Shown: positions 42,332 through 54,300, numbered from the stretch's first letter. The stretch: DNA of 64,000 bases from Paramacrobiotus metropolitanus (GCF_019649055.1 NW_026570385.1:62001-126000); one strand, 5' to 3'. Program-made: numbers and translations. The notes: a model not told the origin generated them from the sequence alone.

Positions 42332-44822
42332 ATGGAAGGCCAAGGCCAACGTCAGCCGCAGCGTCCGTCGGGATCAGGTAACACTATAACGCCGCGAACG
42401 CCGCCGAACACAGTCCGTCTGAATGTTGTGGCAAATGCCCAACCAGACGATGAGCCGGTCGAAATACAGACAGTACGAGTATCTCGTTCTGTCCAAACCG
42501 ATCCAGTAACTATTGTCGATCATGACCCGTTACATGAATTAATCAGCCGAATGCAGGAAGACGATGGCGAGAATTTTCCGCCAGAAGAACCGCCGGAAAA
42601 CTTGCGGAATATTCAAGCAGCCGAACCTAATGCTCAGTCGATACCAAACGCAGCCGTAGTACAGCCGAATGCTCGCTCGGCGGTAACACCAGTGCCAGTA
42701 TCATTATTGCCGATTAATTTAAACGTATCACGGAGTGAACCTCCGTCTACTCAGCAGGCACAAAATGTGCAAGGACAGCCGACATCAGATCACGGTGTGA
42801 TCTGATTGAACTACCCAGTGCCGCATGGGATTCGTCTCACAGAAACGCCGGTTATCACTCCGTACCCGCCTGTGGTACCTGGTGGGCCGCAAATGAATTT
42901 AGCTCGAATCACCATTGGTGATCAAAGGCATTCATTAATTGTGGGACCAGCGAATACCCACTACCGTCGTTTATGCAGCCGAGAATAATTAATGTTAGAC
43001 CGATTTTGCCGTGTCCTATACCGCCGGCACAGCCGCGTAGGGTTGTTGCCCCGCCGAATACTACGGTGCGTTATCGACCTACGGGTAGTAACACACCGTC
43101 ACAAGGTCGATATATTCTTTCGCCGACTGATCAACAGTTTCCTGTCAGTACTTTGGTACGACCGGGAGTTGTCAGAATAAGCACGCCGACTCGTATGCCG
43201 AATACTTTTGTACCACAGAGTACTTTGCCGGTGGCACAATCTGATCGTGTGCCCAAACAGTCCAGTGATGGACAAACATCGCCGAATAAAATACCACGGT
43301 TGTCTCCAGAAGGCACCGGCAATCATACATCCGAAACGGCTCTGCAAGAGTCCGAACGCCGACAGAAGTTGAGACAGGATAAAGAGGAGTTGCAACGGCA
43401 AATCTCCCAAGCCCGAGATCAACTGAATCGTAGCTATTTCAGTAGCGAAGATGAAGATGAGCCGAGACTCGTAATTGACGAGCCGACCGTCGAAGTAGAG
43501 CAGTTGGATCAGTCGATGCAAGACCAGACGGGGGAAAATATTAACATTTCCCCGACTGTTCGTGTACCGTCGCCGGAAATTCCGGAGTACACATCAATAA
43601 TCAAAAAGCCGTCGCCAGACAAATTGTCTGATAAGTCGTCAGATAAATCGCCGAATAAATCGGAAAAGTCTACGCCGTCTAGTGCGTCTCTCCATTTCGA
43701 ACAAGATCCACCTGCAGAGGAGCTACCCGTTATGCTCGATGCCGCATTAGCAGCTTTTAAAGAGCTGAAAAATAAGGAAAGAGCCGCTTCATTCACTTTC
43801 CTGTTTCAATATTATAAAGGAAGAGTGAATTATAATGCTAGCCGTGAACGGTTCAGATTAGCCATTCAGGGCGCCGTTAACCGAGGTAAAATGCTGGAAG
43901 TATACTTGCATTGGTCATATACCCCTATGTATTCGCCGACAGATCTACGCCGTCGCTGGTACGAGCGTATGGTTATTAGTACACCAGAAAGCTTTAGAGA
44001 AGCCGTTACTATCGCTATTCATGATATCCATAACAGACTTGGTTCGTCTGTCGCCGAAATAGCGAATTATATTACGCTAGCTATGCCGATGCGACTTGTC
44101 GCTGCCGCACAACAGTTTCCTCTGATGTTGGAAGCTGTCCACGAATTAGTCCGTAGGGAAATAATCGTGGAAATTGCTGGACTAAATGTGCCGCGTTATG
44201 CACTAGCCGATACCAATCGTACACGTATGGGCGCCGTCTCGGGTGTCTCCGTGAAGGACTTAGGTTTACCACCGCCGGATAAAAAACGTAAGAATGTTAC
44301 AGTAATCCGACCACCGCCGCCACCTCCAGAACCGACACATGCTGTTCTGGCAAACGCTATAGGACAGATCTTAAGATCTCGACAACAGCCGCTTTTAGGA
44401 AGAATTACCGATACGCTAAGACATCGGTATAATGCGCAAGCAGTAGCAGTTGCGCTTAATCGCGAATGGGAACAAGGCCGACTTCTACGACAGTTTAATA
44501 ATCGCCAATTAGCGGCATATTATACCGCAGCGCCGAATGTTTTTTTTCACAAGATTATCCGTTATTTGATGCCACTCAATAGCAAGAAGTAGTGATCCGT
44601 ACAATAGCCGAAATTAATGATCCGTTGGGATCGACAGTCGATGAAATTGTGCAGTATATTCGCAAGGTTCGTCCCGAAATGGGAAATCGTGTCGATCATT
44701 ATGTCGAATTAGCCGTGTCGGAGTTGGTATTCAACCCGCGTATAATTTTCGTTAAAGATCCGGAACGGGGCATCACCTGGCGAATTAATCCAGCAGATGC
44801 GCCCGGACCGTCACGCCGATAA
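42332..44822 (+). pseudogene. Extra gene 1: Pro-rich protein with four linker-histone-like winged-helix units
   Basis: After an ATG at 42,332, a low-complexity Pro/Gln/Ser-rich half extends through an in-frame TGA (42,803-42,805) and a frameshift near 42,975. An acidic and Lys/Ser-rich middle follows. The C-terminal half holds four units of the H15 winged-helix type. Unit 2 is clearest (AIHDIHNRLGSSVAEIANYI, then ELVRREIIVEIAG). Unit 4 shows DPLGSTVDEIVQYI. Units 1 (about 43,735-43,930) and 3 (about 44,340-44,530) are weaker. Unit 4 (44,592-44,800) lies after a T8-run frameshift and a TAG. Such domains bind linker DNA in H1; a role in chromatin targeting or DNA packaging is inference. It is not an envelope protein: no signal or membrane segment is seen. 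Confidence 0.65.
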
Positions 44823-45061
44823 TTCAATAATAAAAATAAAAAACCGATTAATTGCCGATATTTTTTCCGTGAAACTAGTCGATAATTAATTAACCAATAA
44901 GATGGTTAGTTAATTAAATAGCCGTTAATTATTCCCCCACTAAAATGTGGTTTGTACCTCGTCGCTTTCTGTTTAATTGATACAATGCCGATTAATTGAA
45001 TCGAAATAGCGTTAAATATCCGTAAATATGGTAAATTAACCGCGTAATTATTGTAGATAAC
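44823..45061 (+). other. AT-rich spacer between the two extra genes
   Basis: No frame; contains the CCCCCACT/GTACCTCG motif mentioned for the previous spacer. Confidence 0.4.
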
Positions 45062-48000
45062 ATGGAGCCGACGCAGTGTTATCGCTGCCGTTACAACACC
45101 AATCGCCGAAAATGCGCCAATTGTCTCTTCGGAGATAAGCTTTACAGTGAACAGGATAAGGATACCGTCGCGAGTCGATTGGTTAATGAAGTCCTGAACT
45201 GCAACCTTGATGCGTATGTCACACTTGGTGAGACGCATTTCGAGCCGGTATTCCAGGCCAAACCGTGGCTGCGTATCAGGATGAACGACGCTGCCCGGAA
45301 ACTCATAGCCGATCGCGAACCACAGTGGTGCGATATGCCACTGCCTGCCGACTTGCCGCCGCAGCCTAACTACGTTGCGCCGATGCAGCTGCCGATCAGT
45401 TATCCTGCACAAGTGCAGATGCCGCTTAATCAGGTAAATAATTCCGATTCCGAGACCGATACTTTCTCTTTAAGTGATTGGGAATGTATCCCATTAAATC
45501 GTGATATTCCCAGCCAGTGGGAAATAGACGCATTACAATTAACCGATAATATGCCGCAGGGATACACAACGAATCCCATGTCGCCGCAGCAGATGTTGCA
45601 ATACCAGCAATATCAACAGTACCAGCCGGCGCAATATGCGCAATACCAGCAGCAAACCGATGTGGCTTTCAATCAGCCGCAATATCAATATCACCGACAG
45701 CAGAATGAACAGGTAAATAGCCTAATAATTCCTGCTTGTCGATTATGTATAACACAGCCGTCTAATACACTGCTTTTACAGCAGGCGCCGAGTAGTGCTA
45801 GCAGTGCAGGGACTTCCGATCCTTGGCTGCATGAGCGCGGATACCGAGGAAATACTGCACAACAGCAGTATCCCAGCCGAGCTGCATCACAGCAGCGTAA
45901 AGTCGAACCGCAACCCAGCATGTCGCGTGTACAGCCAGACGTGCGTGTCGGATTGTCGAAACAAGTAAATAGTTTGTCTATCGACGACTCTAATACGTCG
46001 ATTAAAGAGCCGTCTTCTACGGACAGTAGCCGATCTGTGTTTGGTGCTCGACACCGTATCGAATATACGTTAGAGCCGTCTGAAAATCACTCCCATTCTG
46101 GCAAGAATATAGTGGTTGCCGGGAGAGATTTTCGATGTATGATACTAAAAAGTCCGCTGATTTGCAGAATCGCGGCAGACGGCGCGGAAACCAGTCGAAT
46201 ATTCGTTCTGCTGGCTATCAGCAGCGCAACGAGCCGAATAAACCACAGAATAATCAGCCGGCTGGATCTCATCAACCGCCGCCGCGTGAGAGTAATTCTC
46301 GCGATAATCGTGGTGTTCGACGACCACGTCAGCCGACCATCGATCCTAATAGGATTCTGCGCGATGTGACGCAGTATACCAGTGACTTGGGTATTTATAT
46401 ACACAAGCTAGCTACCGTCGCCGATATAGCGAAAACAAATGCGCCGGAGATGTTCTGTTTGAGGAAGATGATCCATAACGCCGTTGCGTTATTGGAGAAA
46501 ACCGGATTGAGAGATCGGATGATGGGGTTTGATTACTCCACTGTCGATCTGTCGCGTTCGTTGGAAATAATCACGTACGCATCCAGCCGTCGTAATAATC
46601 TCCGTACAGTGCTGGATAAGAAGCACTTGTACACGCCGATTACTGCCGTCGATATTGAGATTATTTCTCAATTCAAAATTTATGGAGATCCCGTAACTGA
46701 GAAGTTTCTCATGCAGTATATACTGCCACAAGCCGATCCCGCGAAGTTTTTCTTCTTCCGTAAAGTTGCTCATTATTTGAATCAGGAATTGAATGAGCGT
46801 AATATCGATTGGACGCTGATTCCCTATAATACCGGGTTGAAATTCGCCGCAATGAGTATTGCTGCCGCATTACTTGGTAGCCACAGCGCCCACAAGGCGA
46901 TCTACCAAAGTAAGGAGAGAGCCGAATATGCCTTGTTAAAGGACTTGATCGAAATGCTAGGGATGCCGCACACCGAACAGCAGGAAGCGCAAGTGTTGAA
47001 AGACACTCTAGCTGCCGCCGGTCATGTCGAAATGGACACTGACGAAGCCGATAAGTTTTACGACGACGTTAATATCCGTATGAAACGATACGGTGATCGT
47101 AAGACACAGTTTGACAAGGGCCAGCTGTACAAAAAGCGCCCTTTGCTCGATTCGCCAGATGCTCCTACGGGAAGCAAGACTGTACAGCCGGAACAGAAAT
47201 TCCGAAGTAATCGGAATAAACAGTCAGCAGGTGATCCTGCGTTGCCATCGTTGGGAGTGATGGGCGGGAAACAGCCTGTCAAGCCGACTGCTCCAGCGGG
47301 TATTACACAGCCGATTATTATTCCGCAGGTAAAGCCGAATTTGCCAATGGCGAAGTTTTCGTCTGCGCCGTCGTCGTTGAATACAACGACTGTGAAATCA
47401 TCTGGTACGAATACCGATAAGCAAGGTAAAAATACTTTGCGATCGCCGGCCAATGATGGCGATAAAATTAATAATGAGCCGAATGTTGTAGATAATGTGC
47501 GGACACAGCAATTGCCGACTGTTCCCACACCAGCCGAACCGATTGTTGCAGCTAATGTTGAACAACAATCAGCAGTTACTACGCAGCCGACACAAGTAGA
47601 GACAGTGCTTGCGTACCCGCCGACCCGTGAGACCTTCGACGAGAAGGAACTTGCGAAATTGCCGTTGTCCCGTATGAATAAAGCCGAACGTGACTTTTAT
47701 GTTACGACACAGTCGTATCAAGATCATGTTGAGCCGTCGTCCAATGAGTATGTGGAAACCATGCTCGTTGAGTTAAGAAAGAAGACGCTGAGACAGATGA
47801 CCGATCCCGAATATATGTTTTATATTCGATATGAAAATCCGGAGCGATTACCTGCTTGGACGGGTAGGTCGCCAGAAAAGCCGATTGCGCCGCAAGGCGA
47901 TGAAGCCGATGTTTTCCACGAGACAGTGGAAGAGTTGCCGGTCCGACCAGCACTTTCTGAGGTACTTGGCGATGCTTTGAACGCAGTCGCCGCAGCCGAA

Positions 48001-48078
48001 ACCGCTCCTGACACTACCGGCGCTGACGCTGACGTTGACATGCTGCCGGATGCGAGTGCGGATAAAGCTGCTGAATAA
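45062..48078 (+). pseudogene. Extra gene 2: large unknown protein with N-terminal Cys finger
   Basis: Two overlapping frames, 45,062 to about 46,140 and 46,135-48,078, probably form one product of about 1,000 residues with a frameshift near 46,100. It starts with CYRCRYNTNRRKCANC, a CX2C/CX2C finger. A Gln/Tyr-rich stretch (YQQYQQYQ) follows, then an Arg/Asn/Gly-rich RNA-binding-like region, a helical domain (about 46,350-47,100) and a long Pro/Thr linker with an acidic C-terminus. No known family is recognised. It could be a second structural or RNA-binding protein; there is no sign of envelope features. Confidence 0.55.
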
Positions 48079-48290
48079 AGTCGTGATGGAGGATAAAGCA
48101 AAGCCTCCGGAATGGAACGCATCATTTTGGAATGGATCTCATAATTTTCGCTATTTTCTCTGAATTTTTGTGATTGTTAATCCTAGTATATGCCGCCGAT
48201 TCGGTCGCATTTTGCTCATAATGTTGCTCACTGTTTTGTTCTGCGATTTGTAGCAGCCTCGGGGGGCCTCGGCCGTTCCGCCCCGTGGCA
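48079..48290 (+). other. 3' untranslated region of the LTR element
   Basis: No gene. A CGGGGGGCC purine-rich stretch near 48,260 is the only weak polypurine candidate; no typical polypurine tract touches the LTR. Confidence 0.5.
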
Positions 48291-48601
48291 TGCTAGGCGA
48301 TCGGTGCCACCGCCCAGGATAGTGGTTACGTTTGGGCGTTTGGGGCAGCACCGAGTCTGCCGTGTTCGATCGTGTTGCCTTTCTCAGTTGGTTTTTTGCA
48401 CGCTTCCAAATTTGGAATAAATTCCAGATTTGTCCCATTGTCGCCTTGAGGTTGTCTTTGCCGCCGTATTTCCTTTCTGGAATACAGCGTTTTCATTCGG
48501 GCTTTATGCCTTTATTGTTCCTCTTTGCTACACAATAAAGATCGTTTTGGTAGTGCCCGCGTATGGGCACATTTCTGTGTGGCAGTCGCAGGCCACTTTC
48601 A
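48291..48601 (+). repeat. 3' LTR (311 bp)
   Basis: Matches the 5' LTR except for about seven substitutions and an 8 bp duplication (CTTTATGC). Confidence 0.95.
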
Positions 48602-48605
48602 CTAG
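48602..48605. repeat. Target-site duplication CTAG (right)
   Basis: Same four bases as 32,543-32,546. Confidence 0.85.
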
Positions 48606-48927
48606 TCGTTGTTGTTGGTCCCGTTTCTGTGTATTTAAACGTAGATGTAGGGCAAGAACGGAATTCGGCATTGACCAGGTATTGGGAACCCGTAGGGCAT
48701 GTTGGGCCATTTTTAGCGTAAATTTTACCCAAGGTGTTGTCGTTGCACTCCTGCTTCAAAGCATTTATATAATTGCGGAAGAGACCCACAATGCAAACTA
48801 CACAGATGGCATGGTTGCATGGCTGAAGGGTTATAACTGGAATATGCTGCGGTATTTCCGTAAAGGGTTGTTGGCAAACGTAGCATATGTCATTGTATAC
48901 TTTTATTTGTGGCTGCGACAATGACAC
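48606..48927 (-). pseudogene. RING-finger protein, 3' end cut by the LTR element
   Basis: From the ATG at 48,927 the frame shows ICYVCQQPF, then PCNHAICVVCI and a later CPTG, a divergent RING. The frame runs into the LTR at 48,601, whose sequence supplies an artificial tail. Immediately upstream (48,953-49,459) is a Ser/Thr/Pro-rich frame that may be the N-terminal part of the same gene, one base out of frame. Left of the element, the minus strand has a Thr-repeat stretch (TTTTTVRNP twice, about 32,440-32,500), which could be the severed C-terminus. Confidence 0.65.
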
Positions 48928-48952
48928 TGTCTGTGGCGTTGGGCTACGGTGT

Positions 48953-49459
48953 CTAGGAGGAGTTCAGGACCGTCTTCTTTGGGGATGTAGTCGTCGGAGA
49001 CGCTGTGCTCGTCTTTGAATGTCCCGCCAGTTGGTTGGACAGGTACCTCCGTTTGGAGATGTGTGTCGTGATCGTAGTGTGTGTCGTTGTGTCGGCTGAA
49101 TTTCCTCTATTTCTGGGGATTCTCGCGAAGTTTGGAATTGTTGTGTGGAAGATTGTGTCACGGGTGTTTGGTGTGATATTTAAGGAGGTTGTTGAAGCGG
49201 ATTCGAGTGGCGATTGAATAGGTTCCGGTGTAGAATCGGGCGATTCCGCTGATGACATTGATAGTTGTATTGTAAAGTCCGACGACTGCGGTGATGGTAC
49301 TGTATCTGCAGTATGATGTACTGTTGGTGGGCGATAAGGGTTTAATCGACTTCTATGTCGTACTCGGTTATTGGATGCAGTACGAGTAGTAGAAATTGGA
49401 TTGGATGACGTAGTAGTACGACTGCCAGGATTATGCACAAGGGCGTTTGATTGTTGCAT
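48953..49459 (-). CDS. Ser/Thr/Pro-rich frame, likely N-terminal part of the RING gene
   Basis: The 168-residue frame starts with an ATG and is low complexity (many Thr, Ser, Asn, Pro). It ends 26 nt before the RING frame. One frame over, the sequence between is also Pro/Ser-rich and open into the RING, so a one-base indel near 48,960 would unite them. No domain is recognised. Confidence 0.4.
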   Translation of the reverse strand: MQQSNALVHNPGSRTTTSSNPISTTRTASNNRVRHRSRLNPYRPPTVHHTADTVPSPQSSDFTIQLSMSSAESPDSTPEPIQSPLESASTTSLNITPNTRDTIFHTTIPNFARIPRNRGNSADTTTHTTITTHISKRRYLSNQLAGHSKTSTASPTTTSPKKTVLNSS

Positions 49460-51021
49460 GAGCTTGTAGATGTCACTGTCCTAAGTCACGTGATTGATGG
49501 TTATCACGTCTTCCGGTGAGGGATACATTGCCGGATATGTACGGCTGATGGCAATAAACATTTGTTTTTCACTGAATTCCGAATAACAATCACGCAGGAG
49601 AGCATATTCGAATAGAGCGGATCGGGCCTAAAATAGCTGGAATTGAGACATGTGATGCTGCTATTTGAAAAACACGAGGTATGCGTGCAACAAGCAATGC
49701 CACATTGGATCGATCTGGCATATCTTAGTGTGGCAAAGAAAACCAATAATGTGTTCTAAAGAATAGTCGATTAAAGCTGTATGATGTATGTTGTAGCTAA
49801 CCGCAAAATTATATGGGTAATAAAGCAGGCTAAATGATCACCAGCTAGTAGTAACGCGATAAACCGCAACACTTGATAAATGGAAACTAGCTACTAACAC
49901 CTGAGACTGTTTTGTGCAGGCGGAAGTATCGGTACAGAAACAAAGCAAGGTAAGAAACTGAATGTTACGTAATTCCACCACCAAAAATTAATACCAAGTA
50001 ATAATCATATAATTATTTTTAATTATTTAGCTCTATTATATAACAAAACTAGTATTGCCGGAGGTTATTTTGTAAAACCGGCAGTGTTAATTTTACAATA
50101 AAAAAAAACCAAACATGCTAGCCAAAAAAGATTTTGGCGTAATCCCATCAACAATAAATTTACACCAGGTAATAAATGTTTGCCGCCATGCGGTCTTTCT
50201 CTATGATTGCGCTCTTTTCTTTATACTACAATGATGCGAATGCGAAAACTCAGGGCGTGCTGCTGGCGATAAATGTTTTTGATGCTGCCGGCGGAAATTA
50301 AAAATTCATGACGTCACTGAACGATTGTGATTGGCTAGCCTTTTTCGTCCCGTTTGGAATCATGTCTTGCTCGGCAGCATGGCTCTGGCAAGCAGCTTGT
50401 GATGTTGCCAAAAACTTAAAATTTTGGCAACATCGTTCTGGGGTGTGGGGGGACGCTGGGGGTTGTTGCCGAACATTTCCGAAATTCAGATTGTGTTTGT
50501 GTCATTGCTCACCTACTACCGTCTTGCAATTACGAATATCGCCGTTTGAATTTACAACTTTACCGTGCAGGTTCCTTTGGATTTTCTCATACGCACAGGT
50601 TTTTTTTAAGTAGAATTGCCTGCTTCTACAAAATTGAAGCTGCTTTGAAAAAGCTGGGCGTATACTGAATTAACGCTGCAACTTGAAATTTGCACTCAAA
50701 CGGCAGCTTGTTTTCGCATTCCCGTCAATATATCGCCATGTAAGTGGGGTGGTATTTTTTCTCTTCCACTGTTTATCTTTTTTATTTTTTGTCGCGTTTG
50801 CGAATCTTTTAAAATAAATTTATAAACTATTGGCGCTTTTGTATTTGGCGATAAGTGTCGCTTTAGCGATCTTTTTTCTAGTGCGTTTTGTCTGCAATTA
50901 AAAAAATAATACAAGAAAACATATAAGAAATATTATAACACAAGAAAACATAAGAAATAATAGATGTGTTTAATATAATAAAATGTCGCAATAATATACC
51001 AAGAACTATTAATAACTGCAC
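49460..51021. other. AT-rich non-coding with one perfect hairpin
   Basis: No gene is supported. A perfect 13 bp stem GATGTTGCCAAAA/TTTTGGCAACATC (50,401-50,413 and 50,422-50,434) with 8 nt loop stands out. Confidence 0.5.
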
Positions 51022-51327
51022 TCACACCTGTTGAGACCGGCATGCACAATCTTCTGGATGATCGTGAAAACCGCAATCAGAGCACCATACGTCATTATCG
51101 CATCGGTCTGCTGATAGTAACTCGTTCTTACATTCTGGGCATAGTATAGGGCAATTTTGTTTACAGTAATGGTAGCTTACACATGACAGGCGAAAGTTAA
51201 TATCCCAATCACGGGCTTTGTGCCCGAATCCATGACAGTTATAGCATATCAGAGGACAGGAACATATGGTACTATGGTGACCTAGTCCCCCGCAGTTGCT
51301 ACATCCTAGTGTTTCATACATATCCAT
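51022..51327 (-). CDS. CCHC zinc-knuckle protein
   Basis: From the ATG at 51,327 (MDMYETLG) the 101-residue product contains CSNCGGLGHHSTIC and CYNCHGFGHKARDW, zinc knuckles of the CX2CX4HX4C type; the second has Trp in place of the last Cys. Two or three more Cys/His pairs follow (CPEC, CSDCGFHDHPEDC). Such knuckles bind single-stranded RNA or DNA. It could be a host gene of the CNBP/ZCCHC kind or a retroelement-derived nucleocapsid. An upstream extension of the frame is hydrophobic and has no support. Confidence 0.65.
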   Translation of the reverse strand: MDMYETLGCSNCGGLGHHSTICSCPLICYNCHGFGHKARDWDINFRLSCVSYHYCKQNCPILCPECKNELLSADRCDNDVWCSDCGFHDHPEDCACRSQQV

Positions 51328-54300
51328 TGTAAGTGTGTTAGTTGGTTGAAAAAGGTATTTCAAAACTTTATGTTGGCAAACCAATTTTGAATTCTGAACA
51401 CTAAAAATTAACAATGCTATCTCGCGGTACTTATACTTCAAATTCTGTTGCTGTAGGGTTGTCGTAGGTGAGTTGCAAGTTTATTTTGCATCTGTTTCGA
51501 ACATGATATTCCTAAAAATTTTGTATGTTCATGCTGCTGCTAAAAATTACACAGCAGCTAACTGCTGACAGTGTCCTTAAGAGTATTGGCAGCAGTTTAT
51601 TTGGCATGGTCTATTTGAAACTGCGCCAACAAAACCTGTGAGTTACTTTCTCAATGCTTAATACCAGGTATAATATCACGATGGAATTATATCGTTGTTG
51701 CGCCTGCCTATGCACACACCGTGATAACATTACGTGTCCGGATGAAGACTACTCCCTATTAACTGTCAAGTTAGATCTGAATCTTTTTAGGGATGGAAGC
51801 ATTCGTCTGTCAAAGGCGAACCGGTAAAGGTATTTAAGCCAGTAAAGTTGTGAAACGTCGCTGGACCAGTAAAGGTGTGTAATATACTCCATATGAAGTA
51901 CTCGGTTTCTATGTTGGATTTGATATGCGCGTGGATGGGACATTTCAGTAGTTTGCTTTATCTGTCTTTCACGGCAGTATGCTTCCCGGAGAGACTGTAA
52001 TCCCGTAAGGCGATCAAGATCCACCGGCTGGCTGCCATTTATTAACTGATAATTTACGTACGATCTCCGCCATTTTGCAAGCGCTGAGATGCCCCTTTAA
52101 TGTCCGTATTTATTCTCCGCAATTATCATTGATGAACAGACACCGCATTGCGAGACGGACGGCCTTTCCCGGTTTCTCCTCCACCAAAATTGTTTTCGTT
52201 ATTCGTGTATGTGTAATCGTGTCACTCCGACCCCGCGATTGATTTGTACTTCCTACCAGCTGCAAGTTTGAGGGTTACTACTTCTTCCGCAAGGGCATCA
52301 ACTTTTGCCGCACATTCCGCAGAACAGCTCGCCAGAGGATCCTGACGGGTTTGTCTCATCAGGGCAAGTACAAAATGAATCCTGAATCAGAAACACACGC
52401 AGTACTTTTAACTATTTTACATCATCACCTTATACGTCTGCCGGATTTGAATAAGTTCGTTTTCCATTAAGATAACGTCGATACACCGCTACTGACCCTA
52501 CTGCACCAAGACCTATGCAAGGACAGCAGAAGTATCTTAAGCGTTTAAAGGCGCACGCTTAGAAGTGGTACTGTGGTTTCCTAGAAACTATGCACAAAAG
52601 CGACGAGTGGTGAAGGTTTCAAACTTCAAACTAACAAAACTGTTTCGTTGATCCAGCGCTCTTTGGTATATGCACTCTGCCACCTGGACTCGAACACGTG
52701 CGATACAGCGGGGTTGCTGCTTACCGCCGGAGAATAAGGCAGCACGGGTAAATGCAGCTGGTCATAAAGGGCGCAGGTTCAACGCCCAAGTACCGAGATA
52801 GGCCTTGATCGAAGACCAGGACTATCGGCCAACTATTTGCTTTTTTCCATATGCGCAAAATAGTTTTACTGACACGAAACAATCGAGAGAAGGAAACAGT
52901 CGAAACGTATTCAGAAGAACGGCCATCGTCAGAAGTGACTTTAATTAACCTGACTCCAAGGATCAGTCAATCTCTGGAAAACAAGGTTCAGCACAAAGGC
53001 AACTGGAACGATGAAAATTCGGAGGTGCATTGATTATTTTCTTGCTCATATCTTTCAAAATCTTTGGATCTCCTTGCTTGACAAGAAGTTAATACACTCT
53101 TGCGGTGACTCCACCCGCTTGGTCAATTCGGTGGGTCCAGTTACTGTATTACTGGTATGGCTCACTTCGTATGCCTCGAATTCAGATATGAACGATGTTT
53201 TTAGAAAAAAACGTTTCGGTACGAATGTCCACAAATTGCTACATTTACCAAAGGTGTATGAGTGTGGTCTTCCTCGGTGTTACGTGTTCGTTTGAATCAA
53301 ATAACGGTGCCAATTTTATTCCTGTAGACGGCTTATCCTCAACAGTCCTCACTCCTTATCAAAACAAACTACCGTGCCTGCGATGTAGAATACCAGATTT
53401 GAAAGATAAAGTTCTGATACTATTAAGAAATGGAAGTTCTTCGGCTGCTTATTATACAATTTCAGTTTTGCGAGCAGCTGATCAACCGGCAGTGGGTGCC
53501 GATTGCACACAGAGTTTGCAGTTATTTCGCCACAGCGTCTTTGCCTCGGATTGGAAAATATTTTACGCCAAACACGTTTTTGTGCGCTATGTTATTGTGC
53601 TTTTAAACGGTTAATACGGAACCATTCTGAGTTCTTCATCAGCGGTTCATCGAGGAAGAAAACTCCTAGTGCGAAAACACCGATGTAACTTGTGGAGCAG
53701 CGGTTGATTTGCAGCGCTGATTTCTCACTTTTGTGTGGGCTCTTTGCTTTAGCTTCTTGTTAAAAAACTTATGTCCGGAGTCTTTTGATTTCGTCTTTCT
53801 GTTTTCTTCGTTAATTCCGTTGTTTACCATCTTTTTGGAACCTTTTCGATAAAAGCTTTGTGGTATCTTTACCTGTGATGCCTCTTCTCTGAAAGCCACG
53901 ACGATGGACACTGAACGATCGCCACCGTCCGCGCCAAGCAAGAGGAATCGCCCCGCTTCCCCAATACGTACTAAGGCTGAACGAAGACAAAAACACGAAA
54001 TGTGGATATAACTGAAATGCACCTTTATGTCTGTCTCGGCTTCGGCTTTCTGAGAAAGCGATGTGTCCATAATCATACCAAAGTAAACTGCCTCGGACGG
54101 CTGGGCATGGTGCTAAGCGTGTTCCTGTAAGTACACAGTTGTTAACCAGCAATTTTAGGGTAGGAGAAACAGGGTCTCACACAAAGACACGAAAACATGC
54201 GCTCCATTTGATACTCCACCTCGGGTGACGGCAACAGCTTCGAACCCTTTGCAGATCCTCCCGCGCGTTCACGGGCTTCTTGAACAATGCTCAGAAATTT

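Larger units (their letters stand above)
32547..48601 (+). mobile_element. Giant Ty3/gypsy-type LTR retrotransposon (16,055 bp)
   Basis: Two LTRs begin TGCTAGG and end TTCA, are flanked by the same CTAG, and bracket gag, aspartic protease, RT, RNase H and integrase in Ty3/gypsy order. The size is about twice a usual gypsy element because of a 1.8 kb leader and nearly 6 kb of extra coding sequence after integrase. The LTRs differ by about seven substitutions and an 8 bp duplication over 303 bp by eye, roughly 2.3 percent. Coding parts contain many stops and frameshifts, so this copy is inactive. Confidence 0.95.

Noticed and set aside
52670-52790. tRNA-like stretches (GTTCGAGTCC on the minus strand and GGTTCAAC on the plus strand)
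   Set aside because: Only a B-box-like T arm is present; no D arm or acceptor stem could be folded.
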